From JACCXG01 sp963785755 (GTDB lineage Bacteria > Acidobacteriota > Vicinamibacteria > Vicinamibacterales > 2-12-FULL-66-21): 64,000 bases of DNA. The position numbers and the translations under genes were made by a program. Location: the NCBI GenBank assembly GCA_963785755.1, contig CAWAXG010000031.1, forward strand, positions 124,001 to 188,000, read 5' to 3'. This document shows, piece by piece, positions 7,220 to 16,017 of the stretch. The notes under the pieces were generated by a model. The model made no database searches, had not been told where the DNA came from, and was given only the letters and a program-made list of their open reading frames with translations. Every line of letters begins with the position of its first letter. Positions within the stretch are counted from its first letter, which is position 1.

Positions 7220-8818
7220 TTGTACGAAGCGGCCGGTGGCCTTGCCAATCTGTGCAAAGCGGACGATCCAACGTCACCGTGGACGCTTTGCCATCCTCGC
7301 AACCCACGACAGGAGCGTTCTGTTGCCAATACCCGGACCCCGACCCGTATAGCCGCGCGCGATTACAAGATCTGGCAGGTCATTGCGGCCTCGGCCGTCG
7401 GCACCATGATCGAGTGGTACGACTTCTACATTTTCGGCAGCCTCGCGAGCGTCATCTCGCCGCTGTTCTATCCGCGGGGCAACGATACGCTGGCGCTGAT
7501 CGCGTACCTCTCGACGTTTGCCGTGGGCTTCGTGGTCCGGCCGTTCGGGGCGCTGTTCTTCGGCCGCATCGGCGATCTGGTCGGACGGAAGTATGCGTTC
7601 CTCGTGACGCTGATGATCATGGGGGGCGCGACGGCGCTGATCGGCGTGCTGCCGACCTACGCGTCGATCGGCGTCGCCGCGCCGGCCATTCTGCTGCTCA
7701 TCCGCATCCTTCAGGGGCTCGCCCTCGGCGGCGAATACGGCGGCGCGGCCGTCTACGTTGCGGAGCACGTGCCGGACGGCAAGCGGGGGTTCTACACCAG
7801 CTTCATTCAGATCACTGCCACGCTCGGTCTGTTCCTGTCCCTGGCCGTCATCCTGCTGGTCCAGAACACGATGTCGGAGGCGGAGTTCCGGTCCTGGGGC
7901 TGGCGTGTTCCGTTCCTGATCTCAATCGTGCTGGTGGCGGTGTCGCTCTACATCCGGCTGCGCATGAAGGAATCGCCGATTTTCGAGCACATCAAGGGGA
8001 CCGGGGCCACGTCGGCCAGGCCGCTGCGCGAAGCCTTCACGCAGTGGGACAACCTCAAGCGCGTGCTCATCTCGCTGTTCGGGGCCACGGCGGGGCAGGG
8101 CGTCGTCTGGTACACGGGGCAGTTCTATGCGCTTTTCTACCTCCAGAACGTCCTCAACGTGCACGACACCTCCGCGAACTACATCGTGGCGACCGCGCTG
8201 CTGTTCGGCATGCCGCTGTTCGTCGTCTTCGGCAGCCTGTCGGACCGGATCGGCCGCAAGTGGATCATGCACGCCGGGTGTCTGCTCGCGGCCGTGTCCT
8301 ACTTGCCCCTCTACCGGGCGATGCAGGCGGCGGCCGGGTCGAACGTGGTGACCGCGATCTCTCAGCGCAATCCAGTGACCGGGGCGATCAATCTGACCCC
8401 GCAGACGCTGGTGAATGGTGCGCTGCAGCCTGCCCCCGAAGTCCTGCCCTTCACGGACATCGCTTCCCTGATGGCGGATCCGGTGGCCTGGCGGCTGATC
8501 TTCCTGATCTTCATCCAGATGGTGTTCGTGACCATGGTCTACGGACCGATTGCCGCCTATCTGGTCGAAGCCTTCCCGGCAAAGATCCGGTACACGGCGC
8601 TTTCCCTTCCGTACCACATCGGCAACGGCGTGTTCGGCGGGCTCCTTCCGGTCATCGGCCTCAGCATCGTCGCGAGGACCGGCAACATTTACGCAGGGCT
8701 CTATTACCCGATCATCGTGGCGACGCTTACGTTCATCGTCGGCTCAATCATGCTCAAGGAAACGCACAGCGTGCTGATCTGGAACGAGGTCGAGAAGCCG
8801 CCCGCGGGCCGGACCTGA
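7220..8818 (+). CDS. MFS permease, metabolite:H+ symporter (MHS) type
   Basis: The protein has up to 532 residues and about 12 transmembrane helices. The signature FYIFGSLASVISPLFYP of the MHS subfamily follows GTMIEWYD. The MFS loop motif GRIGDLVGRKY lies between helices 2 and 3, and a second copy SLSDRIGRKW between helices 8 and 9. Substrates in the subfamily are organic acids, shikimate or proline/betaine (family knowledge); the specificity is not readable here. A roughly 60-residue hydrophilic loop between helices 9 and 10 (TPQTLVNGALQ region) is long for the family. The start is uncertain: TTG 7220 follows CAGGAG, but the protein core begins near 7350. Confidence 0.85.
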   Translation: MYEAAGGLANLCKADDPTSPWTLCHPRNPRQERSVANTRTPTRIAARDYKIWQVIAASAVGTMIEWYDFYIFGSLASVISPLFYPRGNDTLALIAYLSTFAVGFVVRPFGALFFGRIGDLVGRKYAFLVTLMIMGGATALIGVLPTYASIGVAAPAILLLIRILQGLALGGEYGGAAVYVAEHVPDGKRGFYTSFIQITATLGLFLSLAVILLVQNTMSEAEFRSWGWRVPFLISIVLVAVSLYIRLRMKESPIFEHIKGTGATSARPLREAFTQWDNLKRVLISLFGATAGQGVVWYTGQFYALFYLQNVLNVHDTSANYIVATALLFGMPLFVVFGSLSDRIGRKWIMHAGCLLAAVSYLPLYRAMQAAAGSNVVTAISQRNPVTGAINLTPQTLVNGALQPAPEVLPFTDIASLMADPVAWRLIFLIFIQMVFVTMVYGPIAAYLVEAFPAKIRYTALSLPYHIGNGVFGGLLPVIGLSIVARTGNIYAGLYYPIIVATLTFIVGSIMLKETHSVLIWNEVEKPPAGRT

Positions 8819-8921
8819 GCCCATCGGCCGGCACTCGACGTCGGACGGACGCCGACACCGGCGCTTTTCACGACACCGGGCAGGCGTTTGTCGGGTACGA
8901 TGCGGAAACGGGAACAAGGAA

Positions 8922-9431
8922 ATGGGGATCACCTTCAGGGAAGCGGTCGCTGAGGTCGAGCTCGGCTTGATTGCAGGCGATCAGCTGCCGGATATCGCGA
9001 CCGCGGGACTGCTCGAAGGCTACGAGTCGAGTGCGCTCGCCACGCTCGCGGGACAATTCGGCGAGCTGCTGGATCCGGTGGAAGTCGAGGAGCTCTGGAC
9101 CACCGCGCTGGAGGAATTGAACATTCCACTCGAAGGGAGCACCGCCGCCGCCCGGATCCTCGTGCGCGCGTATGCACGGCTGGTCGCGGAAGGCGAGCTG
9201 CCGCCGCAGCTCGGGGCGAGCAAGATCGCCGGCGTGCACCGGATCGCGCAGCACCCCGGCTGCGACGATCGCGCCGCCGGAGATTGCATCGACGCGGCCG
9301 GAATCCTTCGCCTGTTCTCCGCGCACGACGGCCGCGGCTATTTCAAGCAGGTCGAACCCGACCGCATCGACAGCCAGATCCTCGAAGAGTGCAGGCGCCT
9401 GGCGCAGCTGCCCGTCGGTGACCAATCCTGA
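8922..9431 (+). CDS. Hypothetical protein, acidic helical
   Basis: The 169-residue soluble acidic protein starts MGITFREAVAEVELGL at ATG 8922 behind AAGGA. No motif is recognised and it has no signal peptide or membrane helix. It lies 15 bases ahead of the DUF1697 gene and could be co-transcribed with it. The coding potential looks real: the frame is clean and third-position GC matches the neighbours. Confidence 0.6.
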   Translation: MGITFREAVAEVELGLIAGDQLPDIATAGLLEGYESSALATLAGQFGELLDPVEVEELWTTALEELNIPLEGSTAAARILVRAYARLVAEGELPPQLGASKIAGVHRIAQHPGCDDRAAGDCIDAAGILRLFSAHDGRGYFKQVEPDRIDSQILEECRRLAQLPVGDQS

Positions 9432-9446
9432 TCCCAGGCTTTCTCC

Positions 9447-10046
9447 GTGCCCCGTTACGTGGCCTTTCTCCGTGGCGTCAATGTCGGCGGACGCACCATT
9501 CGCATGGAGCGGCTGCGCGAGGTTTTCACGGCCGCCGGGTCTTCGGCGGTCGAGACGTTCATAGCCAGCGGTAACGTCATCTTCGATTCCCGCGCCACGA
9601 ACCTGCCCGCGCTGGAACGGAAGGTCGAAGCGGCGCTGCAGTCCTCGCTCGGATACCGCGTCGCGACGTTCCTGCGGCGCGTGACGGACCTGGAGGCGAT
9701 TGCGCAGCATCAGCCCTTTACCGCGGACGCCACTGGCGCGCTCGGCACCATCCATGTGGGATTCCTGCGTGCCGCCCCAGGCGCCGCCGAGCGACGGGCG
9801 ATCCTCGCGCTCCGGACCGAGGTGGACGAGTTCGACGTGAAGGGCAGCGAAGTCTACTGGCTGGTGCGGGGCAGACTCCACGATTCGAAGCTTTCCGACG
9901 CCGTGATGGGACGCTCGCTCGGCGAGACCACGATGCGCAACCGCAATACGATCGTCAGGCTGGCGGCGAAGTATGGGCTGGCGCAAGTAGGGGCTGAAAA
10001 ACGCACAGTGAAAACTTCCAACTTCCAACCTCCAACTCCCAAATAG
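9447..10046 (+). CDS. DUF1697 family protein with repeat-encoded C-terminus
   Basis: The 199-residue protein begins at GTG 9447 with the DUF1697 hallmark YVAFLRGVNVGG and contains the family segment ETFIASGNVIFDSR. The C-terminal family motif TMRNRNTIVRL is near residue 165. The biochemical role of DUF1697 is unknown. The last 9 or so codons (SNFQPPTPK and the TAG) are supplied by the left arm of a family-F word-repeat element (CTTCCAA words), so insertion of that element appears to have replaced the native end of the gene. Confidence 0.82.
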   Translation: MPRYVAFLRGVNVGGRTIRMERLREVFTAAGSSAVETFIASGNVIFDSRATNLPALERKVEAALQSSLGYRVATFLRRVTDLEAIAQHQPFTADATGALGTIHVGFLRAAPGAAERRAILALRTEVDEFDVKGSEVYWLVRGRLHDSKLSDAVMGRSLGETTMRNRNTIVRLAAKYGLAQVGAEKRTVKTSNFQPPTPK

Positions 10047-10196
10047 CTCAGAGCCGGTCGACCGGGAGCGCTTTGGAAGTTGCCCGCCGCCGCTCGTCGG
10101 CTCGATCGCAGGCGACGAGCTCTGGCGAGGCCTCGCCGTAGCGCGAGATGCGCGTCGCGCGGAGGCGGGGGAGTTGGAGGTTGGGAGTTGACACAT
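10012..10196 (+). repeat. Word-repeat element family F, copy 1, with conserved core
   Basis: The left arm consists of CTTCCAA-type heptads, overlapping the end of the upstream gene. The unique core lies at 10076-10137, and the right arm (GGGAGTTGGAGGTTGGGAGT, ending TGACA) is the reverse complement of the left. The core contains the potential stem GCTCGTCG/CGACGAGC and the palindrome GGCGAGGCCTCGCC. A second copy lies in opposite orientation at 60103-60292, and the 62-bp cores differ at one position. Confidence 0.85.
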
Positions 10197-10246
10197 TCCT
10201 TGGACGCTCTTCATGCCGTGTGCCGCTTGACGTAAACTCCTCCTTC

Positions 10247-10339
10247 ATGGCGGACCTGAAAATGAAACCAACCCGGAAACGCGTGACCGACTTCCTGAAG
10301 GGCGTCGATGAGGCGCGTCGCCAAGGACGTCAGTGGTGA
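10247..10339 (+). pseudogene. 30-codon ORF, possible DUF1801-like remnant
   Basis: The ORF encodes MADLKMKPTRKRVTDFLKGV followed by DEARRQGRQW and a TGA. The VTDFLKGVDEARRQ pattern resembles the N-terminal segment of DUF1801 (YdhG-like) proteins, whose remainder is absent. The stop overlaps the GTG start of the next gene. It could equally be a genuine short leader ORF, so the call is tentative. Confidence 0.3.
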
Positions 10340-11241
10340 AGCCGATCACGCCCCAGGCAACGCGCATCGGCTGGATCGGTACCGGCGTGATGGGCCAGTC
10401 GATGTGCGGGCATCTCCTCTCGGAGGGGTACCGCACCACGCTCTACACGCGCACCCGGGCGAAAGCGCAGGCGCTGCTCGATCGCGGGGCCGCGTGGGCC
10501 GATTCGCCGCGCGCCGTCGCCGAATCCTCCGACGTGCTGTTCACGATGGTCGGCTTCCCGCGCGATGTCCGCGACGTGTACTTCTCGCCGGAAGGCATTC
10601 TCGCCGGCACCGGCCAGGGCGCGGTCCTGGTCGACATGACGACCACCGAACCGACGCTTGCGCGCGAGATTCACCAGGCCGCGCGCGCGAAGCAGGCGCA
10701 GTCGGTGGATGCGCCGGTCTCCGGCGGCGATGTCGGCGCTCGCAATCGCGCGCTGTCGATCATGGTCGGCGGCGACGAAGAGGCCGTGGCCAGCGTCATG
10801 CCCCTCTTTCAGATCCTCGGCAAGAACATCGTCCATCAGGGTGGTCCGGGGGCCGGGCAGCACACCAAGATGTGCAACCAGATCGTGATCTCGGGGACGA
10901 TGATCGGGGTCTGCGAGAGCCTTGTGTACGCGCGCCAGGCCGGCCTCGATCCCGAGCAGATGTTGAAGTCGATCCGCAGCGGCGCGGCCGGATGCTGGTC
11001 GCTCGAGAACCTTGCTCCGCGGGTGCTCAAAGGGGACTTCGAGCCCGGGTTCATCGTCGAGCACTTCATCAAGGACATGGGGATCGCCTTGAACGAGGCG
11101 CAGCGTATGGGGCTGGCCATGCCGGGTCTGGCGCTCGTGCATCAGCTCTACCTCGCGCTGCAGGCGCAAGGCCACGGGCGGCGCGGCACGCAGGCCCTGG
11201 TCCTCGCGCTCGAGCGCATTTCCAACGTCGCCCGCTCCTGA
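10333..11241 (+). CDS. NAD(P)-dependent beta-hydroxyacid dehydrogenase (HIBADH family)
   Basis: The 302-residue protein has the Rossmann motif GWIGTGVMG at residues 13-21, the substrate-binding segment DAPVSGGDVGA and the catalytic-lysine region GAGQHTKMCNQ. The all-helical C-terminal domain contains GFIVEHFIKDMGIAL. This matches 3-hydroxyisobutyrate dehydrogenase, tartronate semialdehyde reductase and glyoxylate/succinic semialdehyde reductase relatives. The exact substrate is unresolved. GTG 10333 or the adjacent GTG 10336 starts it. Confidence 0.87.
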   Translation: MVKPITPQATRIGWIGTGVMGQSMCGHLLSEGYRTTLYTRTRAKAQALLDRGAAWADSPRAVAESSDVLFTMVGFPRDVRDVYFSPEGILAGTGQGAVLVDMTTTEPTLAREIHQAARAKQAQSVDAPVSGGDVGARNRALSIMVGGDEEAVASVMPLFQILGKNIVHQGGPGAGQHTKMCNQIVISGTMIGVCESLVYARQAGLDPEQMLKSIRSGAAGCWSLENLAPRVLKGDFEPGFIVEHFIKDMGIALNEAQRMGLAMPGLALVHQLYLALQAQGHGRRGTQALVLALERISNVARS

Positions 11242-11252
11242 CGCGGACGGCG

Positions 11253-12959
11253 ATGCAGCGACTCTGGATTGCGTCGATCGTCACGGCTGCCGTGACGGTT
11301 CTCGCCGCGACACGCTCGCCGGACCATCCGTTTCAACAACCGGTTACCGCACCGGTGATCACCACGCCTGAAGGGTCACGGGCGGTCGAACAGACGTCCC
11401 GGGGGACGCGCGAGGCTGCCGCCCTCGTCGCGTCGTTCGACGGCCTCGGCGAGGGGTTCGAAGGACCACAGGGGACGGCCGTCCTGAGAAATCCCTCGGA
11501 CAACAGCCTTGCCGTCGGCCCCGATCACATCGTGCAGACCGTCAACTCGCGGATGGCGATCTTCACGAAGAAGGGAAAGAAGTACGACACGACTGGGCGT
11601 GTGCTGTACGGGCCCGTCAACACCAACAACGTGTTCAGGGGATTCGGCGGCCAGTGCGAAGCATTGAACAATGGCGATGCCGTGGTCCGCTACGAGCAGC
11701 TCGCCGATCGATGGCTGATCGTCATGCCGCTTTTCCGCCGCGGCCCCGCGCGGGCCGATCAGCCGCCCGAATGGAAGGCCAGCCCCACTGCATACGTCAG
11801 TCCCCCGGGTGTCACGGGTCAGCCGGGACAGCCTGCGCCTCTCTTCCAGCCGCCGCGTCCCGAGCCCGCGCCTCCCGCCGGACAACCCGGTCGTGGTGGA
11901 GCACCCGCCGGGCGCGGCACGCAGGGGCCACAAGGCCCGTACTCGATGTGCTATGCGATCAGCGCCGGCGCCGAACCTTTCGGCCCGTACTATCGGTACG
12001 AATTCCTGCGCCCGCTCTTCCCCGATTATCCCCGTCCGGCGATCTGGCCCGACGGCTACTACGTGCCGACCAGCACCGGAGACGACGTCATCCAGAAGCA
12101 TGCGTGCGTGGTCGAGCGCGCGAAGATGTTGAAGGGCGAGCCGGCCGCCGAGCAGTGCGTGGTCATCGACGGCGTCAACTTCCTCAACAACGCCGACATC
12201 GACGGCAAGGCGCTTCCGCCATCAGGCGCGCCGAACGTAATGATGGCGTCGGGCGGCACCCAGCTGAAGAATGTGCTCGAAGACAACGGCATCTTCGTCT
12301 GGAAGTTTCACGTCGACTGGAAGAATCCGGCGAAGACGAGCGTGACTGGTCCGGACAAGATCGCGGTGGCGCCGTACCGGTACCTTTGCGACGGGCAGCT
12401 CACGCACTGCGTGCCGCAGCCGGGAACGGATCGGCGGCTCGACGCGCAGGGCGACAAGATCATGGCGCGCCTGGTGTACAGGAGGGTGCGAAACGACGAA
12501 TCGATTGTCGCGGTCCACTCGGTGAACACCAGCGCCGGTGGGGGCGGGGTGCGGTGGTACGAGTTCCGGATCGACCGCAACCGCACGGTGACGCTGCATC
12601 AGCAGGGCACCTATGCGCCGGACAACTTCTTCCGCTGGATGGCGAGCCCCGCCATCGATCGCTTTGGCAATATCGGCATCGGCTATTCGTTCGGGGGGAC
12701 GCCGAATTTCGCCGGTCAGCGCTTTGCCGGGCGGCTGGCAGGCGATCCGCCAGGCGTCCTCGGCCTCGCCGAAACGGTGCTGGTCGACGGGGAAGGGGCG
12801 CAGACCGCGATGCGTTGGGAGGATTACACGCAGACGGCCGTCGATCCGGGCGACGACTGCACCATCTGGTACGTGGGTGATTACCTGAAAAAGGGAGCGA
12901 CCAACTACACGAGCCGCATCGGAGCGTTCCGAATGCCCGGCTGTCCGGGAACGCGATAG
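11253..12959 (+). CDS. Large secreted protein of unknown function
   Basis: The 568-residue protein has an N-terminal hydrophobic signal (MQRLWIASIVTAAVTVLAAT). An extracellular-looking body follows with alternating strands. A Pro/Gly-rich linker (PPGVTGQPGQPAPLFQPPRP and PAGRGTQ) lies at roughly residues 185-230. Several Cys residues (GGQCEAL, HACVVER, DDCTIWY, PGCPGTR) could form disulfides. The frame extends upstream inside the dehydrogenase gene, but ATG 11253 is the first start giving a signal peptide. I do not recognise the family; repeated blade-like segments suggest a beta-propeller. Confidence 0.72.
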   Translation: MQRLWIASIVTAAVTVLAATRSPDHPFQQPVTAPVITTPEGSRAVEQTSRGTREAAALVASFDGLGEGFEGPQGTAVLRNPSDNSLAVGPDHIVQTVNSRMAIFTKKGKKYDTTGRVLYGPVNTNNVFRGFGGQCEALNNGDAVVRYEQLADRWLIVMPLFRRGPARADQPPEWKASPTAYVSPPGVTGQPGQPAPLFQPPRPEPAPPAGQPGRGGAPAGRGTQGPQGPYSMCYAISAGAEPFGPYYRYEFLRPLFPDYPRPAIWPDGYYVPTSTGDDVIQKHACVVERAKMLKGEPAAEQCVVIDGVNFLNNADIDGKALPPSGAPNVMMASGGTQLKNVLEDNGIFVWKFHVDWKNPAKTSVTGPDKIAVAPYRYLCDGQLTHCVPQPGTDRRLDAQGDKIMARLVYRRVRNDESIVAVHSVNTSAGGGGVRWYEFRIDRNRTVTLHQQGTYAPDNFFRWMASPAIDRFGNIGIGYSFGGTPNFAGQRFAGRLAGDPPGVLGLAETVLVDGEGAQTAMRWEDYTQTAVDPGDDCTIWYVGDYLKKGATNYTSRIGAFRMPGCPGTR

Positions 12960-12986
12960 AGTATCGGGACACGGGAGCAAAGCCAG

Positions 12987-13235
12987 ATGGCCAAGATCAA
13001 ACGCAAGACGCGCAAGAAGATCTCCAAACAACTCAACAAACTGGTCAAGCGCCACGGCGCCGAGAGGGCGCTGGCGCTCGTGACCGGCATCGTCAGCAAC
13101 CTCGTGACCGACGCGGCCGAGAAGACCGCGAAGAAGGAGAAATCGGCGAAGGGCGAGAAATCCGCGAAAAAGACAAAGAAGGCCAAGGAGCCCGCGCCGG
13201 CCGGCAAACGCGAGTCGAAGCACCCCGCCAACTGA
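12987..13235 (+). CDS. Lysine/alanine-rich basic protein, H1-like tail
   Basis: The 82-residue protein has a helical first half (MAKIKRKTRKKISKQLNKLV onward, residues 1-45). Its second half is a KKxKSAKGEKSAKKTKKAKE tail of the kind seen in bacterial histone H1-like proteins. Nucleic-acid binding is inferred from composition only. It stands alone 27 bases after the secreted-protein gene. Confidence 0.65.
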   Translation: MAKIKRKTRKKISKQLNKLVKRHGAERALALVTGIVSNLVTDAAEKTAKKEKSAKGEKSAKKTKKAKEPAPAGKRESKHPAN

Positions 13236-13257
13236 CGCCTCGCCGCCGCTCACCAAC

Positions 13258-13677
13258 GTGAAAACCATCTGGCCGGGGTACGCGCTCGTCGCGATGGCCT
13301 GCTTCGCCGGGATGCAGCTCCTGTTCAAGTATTCGACGCGTGCCGGCTTGAATCCCGCGGCGATCCTCGTCTTCGTGTTCGGTTTTGCCTGGATCCTGTA
13401 CATCGCGCACATCGCGGCGCTGCGCCCACCCATGGCCATCAGCTCGTGGCTCGTCGGTGTGCTGTTCGTCGCGGGGCTGCTCGGCTACATCGGCAACCTG
13501 TTCGCCGTGCGCGCCGTCGCGCTGGCGCCGAACGCCGGGTATGCGGTCGCCATCTTCGGGCTGCAGGCGCTCGTGGTCACCCTGGTGTCGGTCATCCTGC
13601 TCGGCGCCTCGCTGTCCTGGGTCAAGGTGGCGGGCGTCCTGCTCTGCTGCGCGGGCGTCGCTCTGCTCGTCATCTGA
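13258..13677 (+). CDS. EamA/DMT-type half transporter
   Basis: The 139-residue protein has about five transmembrane helices and one EamA-like repeat: N-terminal YALVAMACFAGMQLLFKYS, and the terminal pair LGASLSWVKVAGVLLCCAGV typical of drug/metabolite transporters. Single-repeat members work as dimers (family knowledge). The start is GTG 13258. It is convergent with the amidohydrolase gene. Confidence 0.75.
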   Translation: MKTIWPGYALVAMACFAGMQLLFKYSTRAGLNPAAILVFVFGFAWILYIAHIAALRPPMAISSWLVGVLFVAGLLGYIGNLFAVRAVALAPNAGYAVAIFGLQALVVTLVSVILLGASLSWVKVAGVLLCCAGVALLVI

Positions 13678-13688
13678 CGCCGGCACCG

Positions 13689-14675
13689 TCAGAGCGCGAG
13701 CAGCTTTGCCGCGTTCCCGCCGAGGATCTTCTCTCTGACACGGTCCGGCACGTCCAGCGTGCGAAGCGTGTCGAGCATCAGCGGAATCGAGCCAATCTGG
13801 TGCGGATAGTCGCTGCCCGCGAGGATCCGGTCCTCGCCGGCGAAATCGAGGGCGAGCCGCATCGCTGACGCGTTGAAGTTGACCGAATCGTAGTAGAAGG
13901 TCCGCAGATACTCGCTTGGCGGGCGGCCGATGTTCCGGCGGCAGTCGGCGAACGCCCGGTAGCCGCGGTCGAGCCGTTCGGCGAGATACGGAATCGCGCC
14001 GCCCATGTGCGTGAGAACCCAGCGAATCCGCGGATGCCGTTCGACGACGCCGCTGAAGACGAGTTTCGAGGCGGCGAGCGTCGTGTCCATCAGGAATCCC
14101 ACCAGCGGCATGAGCCAGTAGTCGAGCATTGCCTCCACGCCGGCAGGGTCGGTGGGGTGGATGTAGATCACGGCGCCGAGCTCGTCGGCCTTCTTCCACA
14201 GCGGCGCGAAGCGTTCGTCGGCCAGGGCGACGTGATTCACATTGCTGAACACCATCGCGCCAGGCAGCCCGAGATCCGTCATGGCGCGCTCGAGCTCGAT
14301 CGTCGATGCCGCGGGATCGTTCAGCGGCAGCGTTGCGAGCGCCGAGAAGCGGCCGGCCCGCTCGCGCACCACCCGCGCAAACGCGTCGTTGATCATCCGC
14401 GCCCATTCGACGGCGAACTCAGGGGCCTCGACGTGCACGCCGGGTGTGGTGAACGAGAGCACCTGCGTATCGACGGCATGTTCGTCGAGCACGCGTTGCC
14501 GGTAGTCGATGTCGCGGTGCCCGGGGACGAGGATGTTGTAGTCCCCCGGGTAGTGCACGCAAGGGTTGTCCTCGGCGTCGTAGGTGACCTTGACAACCGA
14601 GCGCGACGCCGGCGACTTCAACGCAGCGACGTACTCGGGCGGATAGTAGTGGTTGTGAAAATCAACGACGCGCAT
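13689..14675 (-). CDS. Amidohydrolase-2 family protein, ACMSD-like
   Basis: The 328-residue TIM-barrel metalloenzyme has the metal motif HNHYYP at residues 7-12, YIHPTDPAG as the next His, THMGGAIPYLAERLDRGY, and GSDYPH for the final aspartate. This is the pattern of 2-amino-3-carboxymuconate-6-semialdehyde decarboxylase and related decarboxylases/hydratases. Tryptophan 2,3-dioxygenase is encoded 3 kb away, which makes a kynurenine-pathway role plausible but unproved. The start overlaps the end of the upstream permease gene by 14 bases, indicating an operon. Confidence 0.82.
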   Translation of the reverse strand: MRVVDFHNHYYPPEYVAALKSPASRSVVKVTYDAEDNPCVHYPGDYNILVPGHRDIDYRQRVLDEHAVDTQVLSFTTPGVHVEAPEFAVEWARMINDAFARVVRERAGRFSALATLPLNDPAASTIELERAMTDLGLPGAMVFSNVNHVALADERFAPLWKKADELGAVIYIHPTDPAGVEAMLDYWLMPLVGFLMDTTLAASKLVFSGVVERHPRIRWVLTHMGGAIPYLAERLDRGYRAFADCRRNIGRPPSEYLRTFYYDSVNFNASAMRLALDFAGEDRILAGSDYPHQIGSIPLMLDTLRTLDVPDRVREKILGGNAAKLLAL

Positions 14676-15954
14676 GGGACAGATAGTAAAGGGGTAGTCC
14701 AGCCGCCACCAGTCCCAGACCAACGGCGGCTTCGACCGGCTGTCTGTAGACCTGATTGGCGACGATCGCCAGCGACGCCAGGATGAACACGACCGGAACG
14801 ACCGGATATCCCCATGTCCGGTACGGCGGATCGTATCCAGGACGGCGCCGGAGCACGAAAAGGCCGGCCGCCATCAGCGCGAAAAAGAGCCATTCGGTAT
14901 AGATGACGCGGGAGAACAGCGCGCGGTACGCGCCGGTCGCCGCGAGCACGGACGACCAGATGCCTTGCGCCACGATCGCTCGAGATGGCGTGCGGTGAAC
15001 CGGATGGATGTAGCCAAGCCACCGAAAGGCGAGTCCATCGTTCGCCATCGAATAGTACACGCGTGGACCGGCCAGTACGATTCCGGTCAGCGCGCCGAGC
15101 GACGACATCATCACCAGGCCGGCCATGAACGCGGAGCCTCCTCGACCGACGACGGCATCGGCGGCCTCGGCGGCCACACGGGTTGACGTGCGAACGACGT
15201 CGATCGGCAGCACCGCGAGGTAGACGAGGTTCAGCAAGACGTAACAGGCGGTGACCACGGCGACCCCGCCCATCAACGCGAGCGGAATCGTCTTCGACGG
15301 CGTGACCGTTTCGCCCGCCGTGTAGGTGACCATGTGCCATCCGCCATAGGCGAAGAGCCCGGCGACCATCGCAAGGAGGAAATCGCTGATCCCGCCCGCC
15401 GAGGGCGCGGGCGGTACCGTCGCGGGCGCGTGAGCCGCGCCGCCGAATCCCACGACGACGATCACGACGATGGCGGCGAGCTTCGCGCCGGTCAGAACGG
15501 TCTGAACGCGGCTGCCGGCCTTGACCCCGAAGTAATTGAGCACGGTCAGCGCCACGATCGCGAGCACCGCTACTACCCGCGTGCCATCCGGCCCGAGGGG
15601 CAGGAAATGCGCCGCATACCGGGCGAACACCGTGGCTATCGCCGCGATGATCCCCGAATGCATCGTCCAGAACATCGCCCAGCCCCAGAGAAAGCCGGCA
15701 GCCGGCGAAAACGTGTCGCGCAGGAAAATGTAGAGCCCGCCTGTCTGCGGGAATGCCGAGGCCAGCTCGGCGCACACGAGCGCGCCGAAGAGGGTGAGCA
15801 CGCCGCAGCTCACCCACACGAGCATGATTTCCGCCGGCGTGTCGAGGTAGCGGGCTATCTCAGAGGGCTGAACGAAGATCGACGCGCCGATGATCGTGCC
15901 AGCGACCATCGCGGTCGCATGGACGAGGGTGAGGGAGCGGGGCAGCTCGGCCAC
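14662..15954 (-). CDS. APC-superfamily amino acid permease
   Basis: The 430-residue protein has about 12 transmembrane helices and begins with the APC consensus VAGTIIGASIFVQPSEIA. The FPQTGGLYIFLRDTF segment and the LGALTGIVLAGPRVYYSMAND segment match the amino acid/polyamine transporters (LAT/YfnA branch). It is encoded directly upstream of the ACMSD-like amidohydrolase in one operon and divergently from the ParB-like gene, so an aromatic or related amino acid is a reasonable guess as substrate. Confidence 0.85.
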   Translation of the reverse strand: MAELPRSLTLVHATAMVAGTIIGASIFVQPSEIARYLDTPAEIMLVWVSCGVLTLFGALVCAELASAFPQTGGLYIFLRDTFSPAAGFLWGWAMFWTMHSGIIAAIATVFARYAAHFLPLGPDGTRVVAVLAIVALTVLNYFGVKAGSRVQTVLTGAKLAAIVVIVVVGFGGAAHAPATVPPAPSAGGISDFLLAMVAGLFAYGGWHMVTYTAGETVTPSKTIPLALMGGVAVVTACYVLLNLVYLAVLPIDVVRTSTRVAAEAADAVVGRGGSAFMAGLVMMSSLGALTGIVLAGPRVYYSMANDGLAFRWLGYIHPVHRTPSRAIVAQGIWSSVLAATGAYRALFSRVIYTEWLFFALMAAGLFVLRRRPGYDPPYRTWGYPVVPVVFILASLAIVANQVYRQPVEAAVGLGLVAAGLPLYYLSHARR

Positions 15955-16017
15955 TGGCCGGGCATGGTAGCTGAAAGAGAGGAAACGAGCGCCACTGTGC
16001 TAGTACCTACGCGTCTG

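Noticed and set aside
10308..11252. Upstream extension of the large secreted-protein frame
   Set aside because: It lies inside the dehydrogenase gene in another frame; a signal peptide at ATG 11253 marks the real start.
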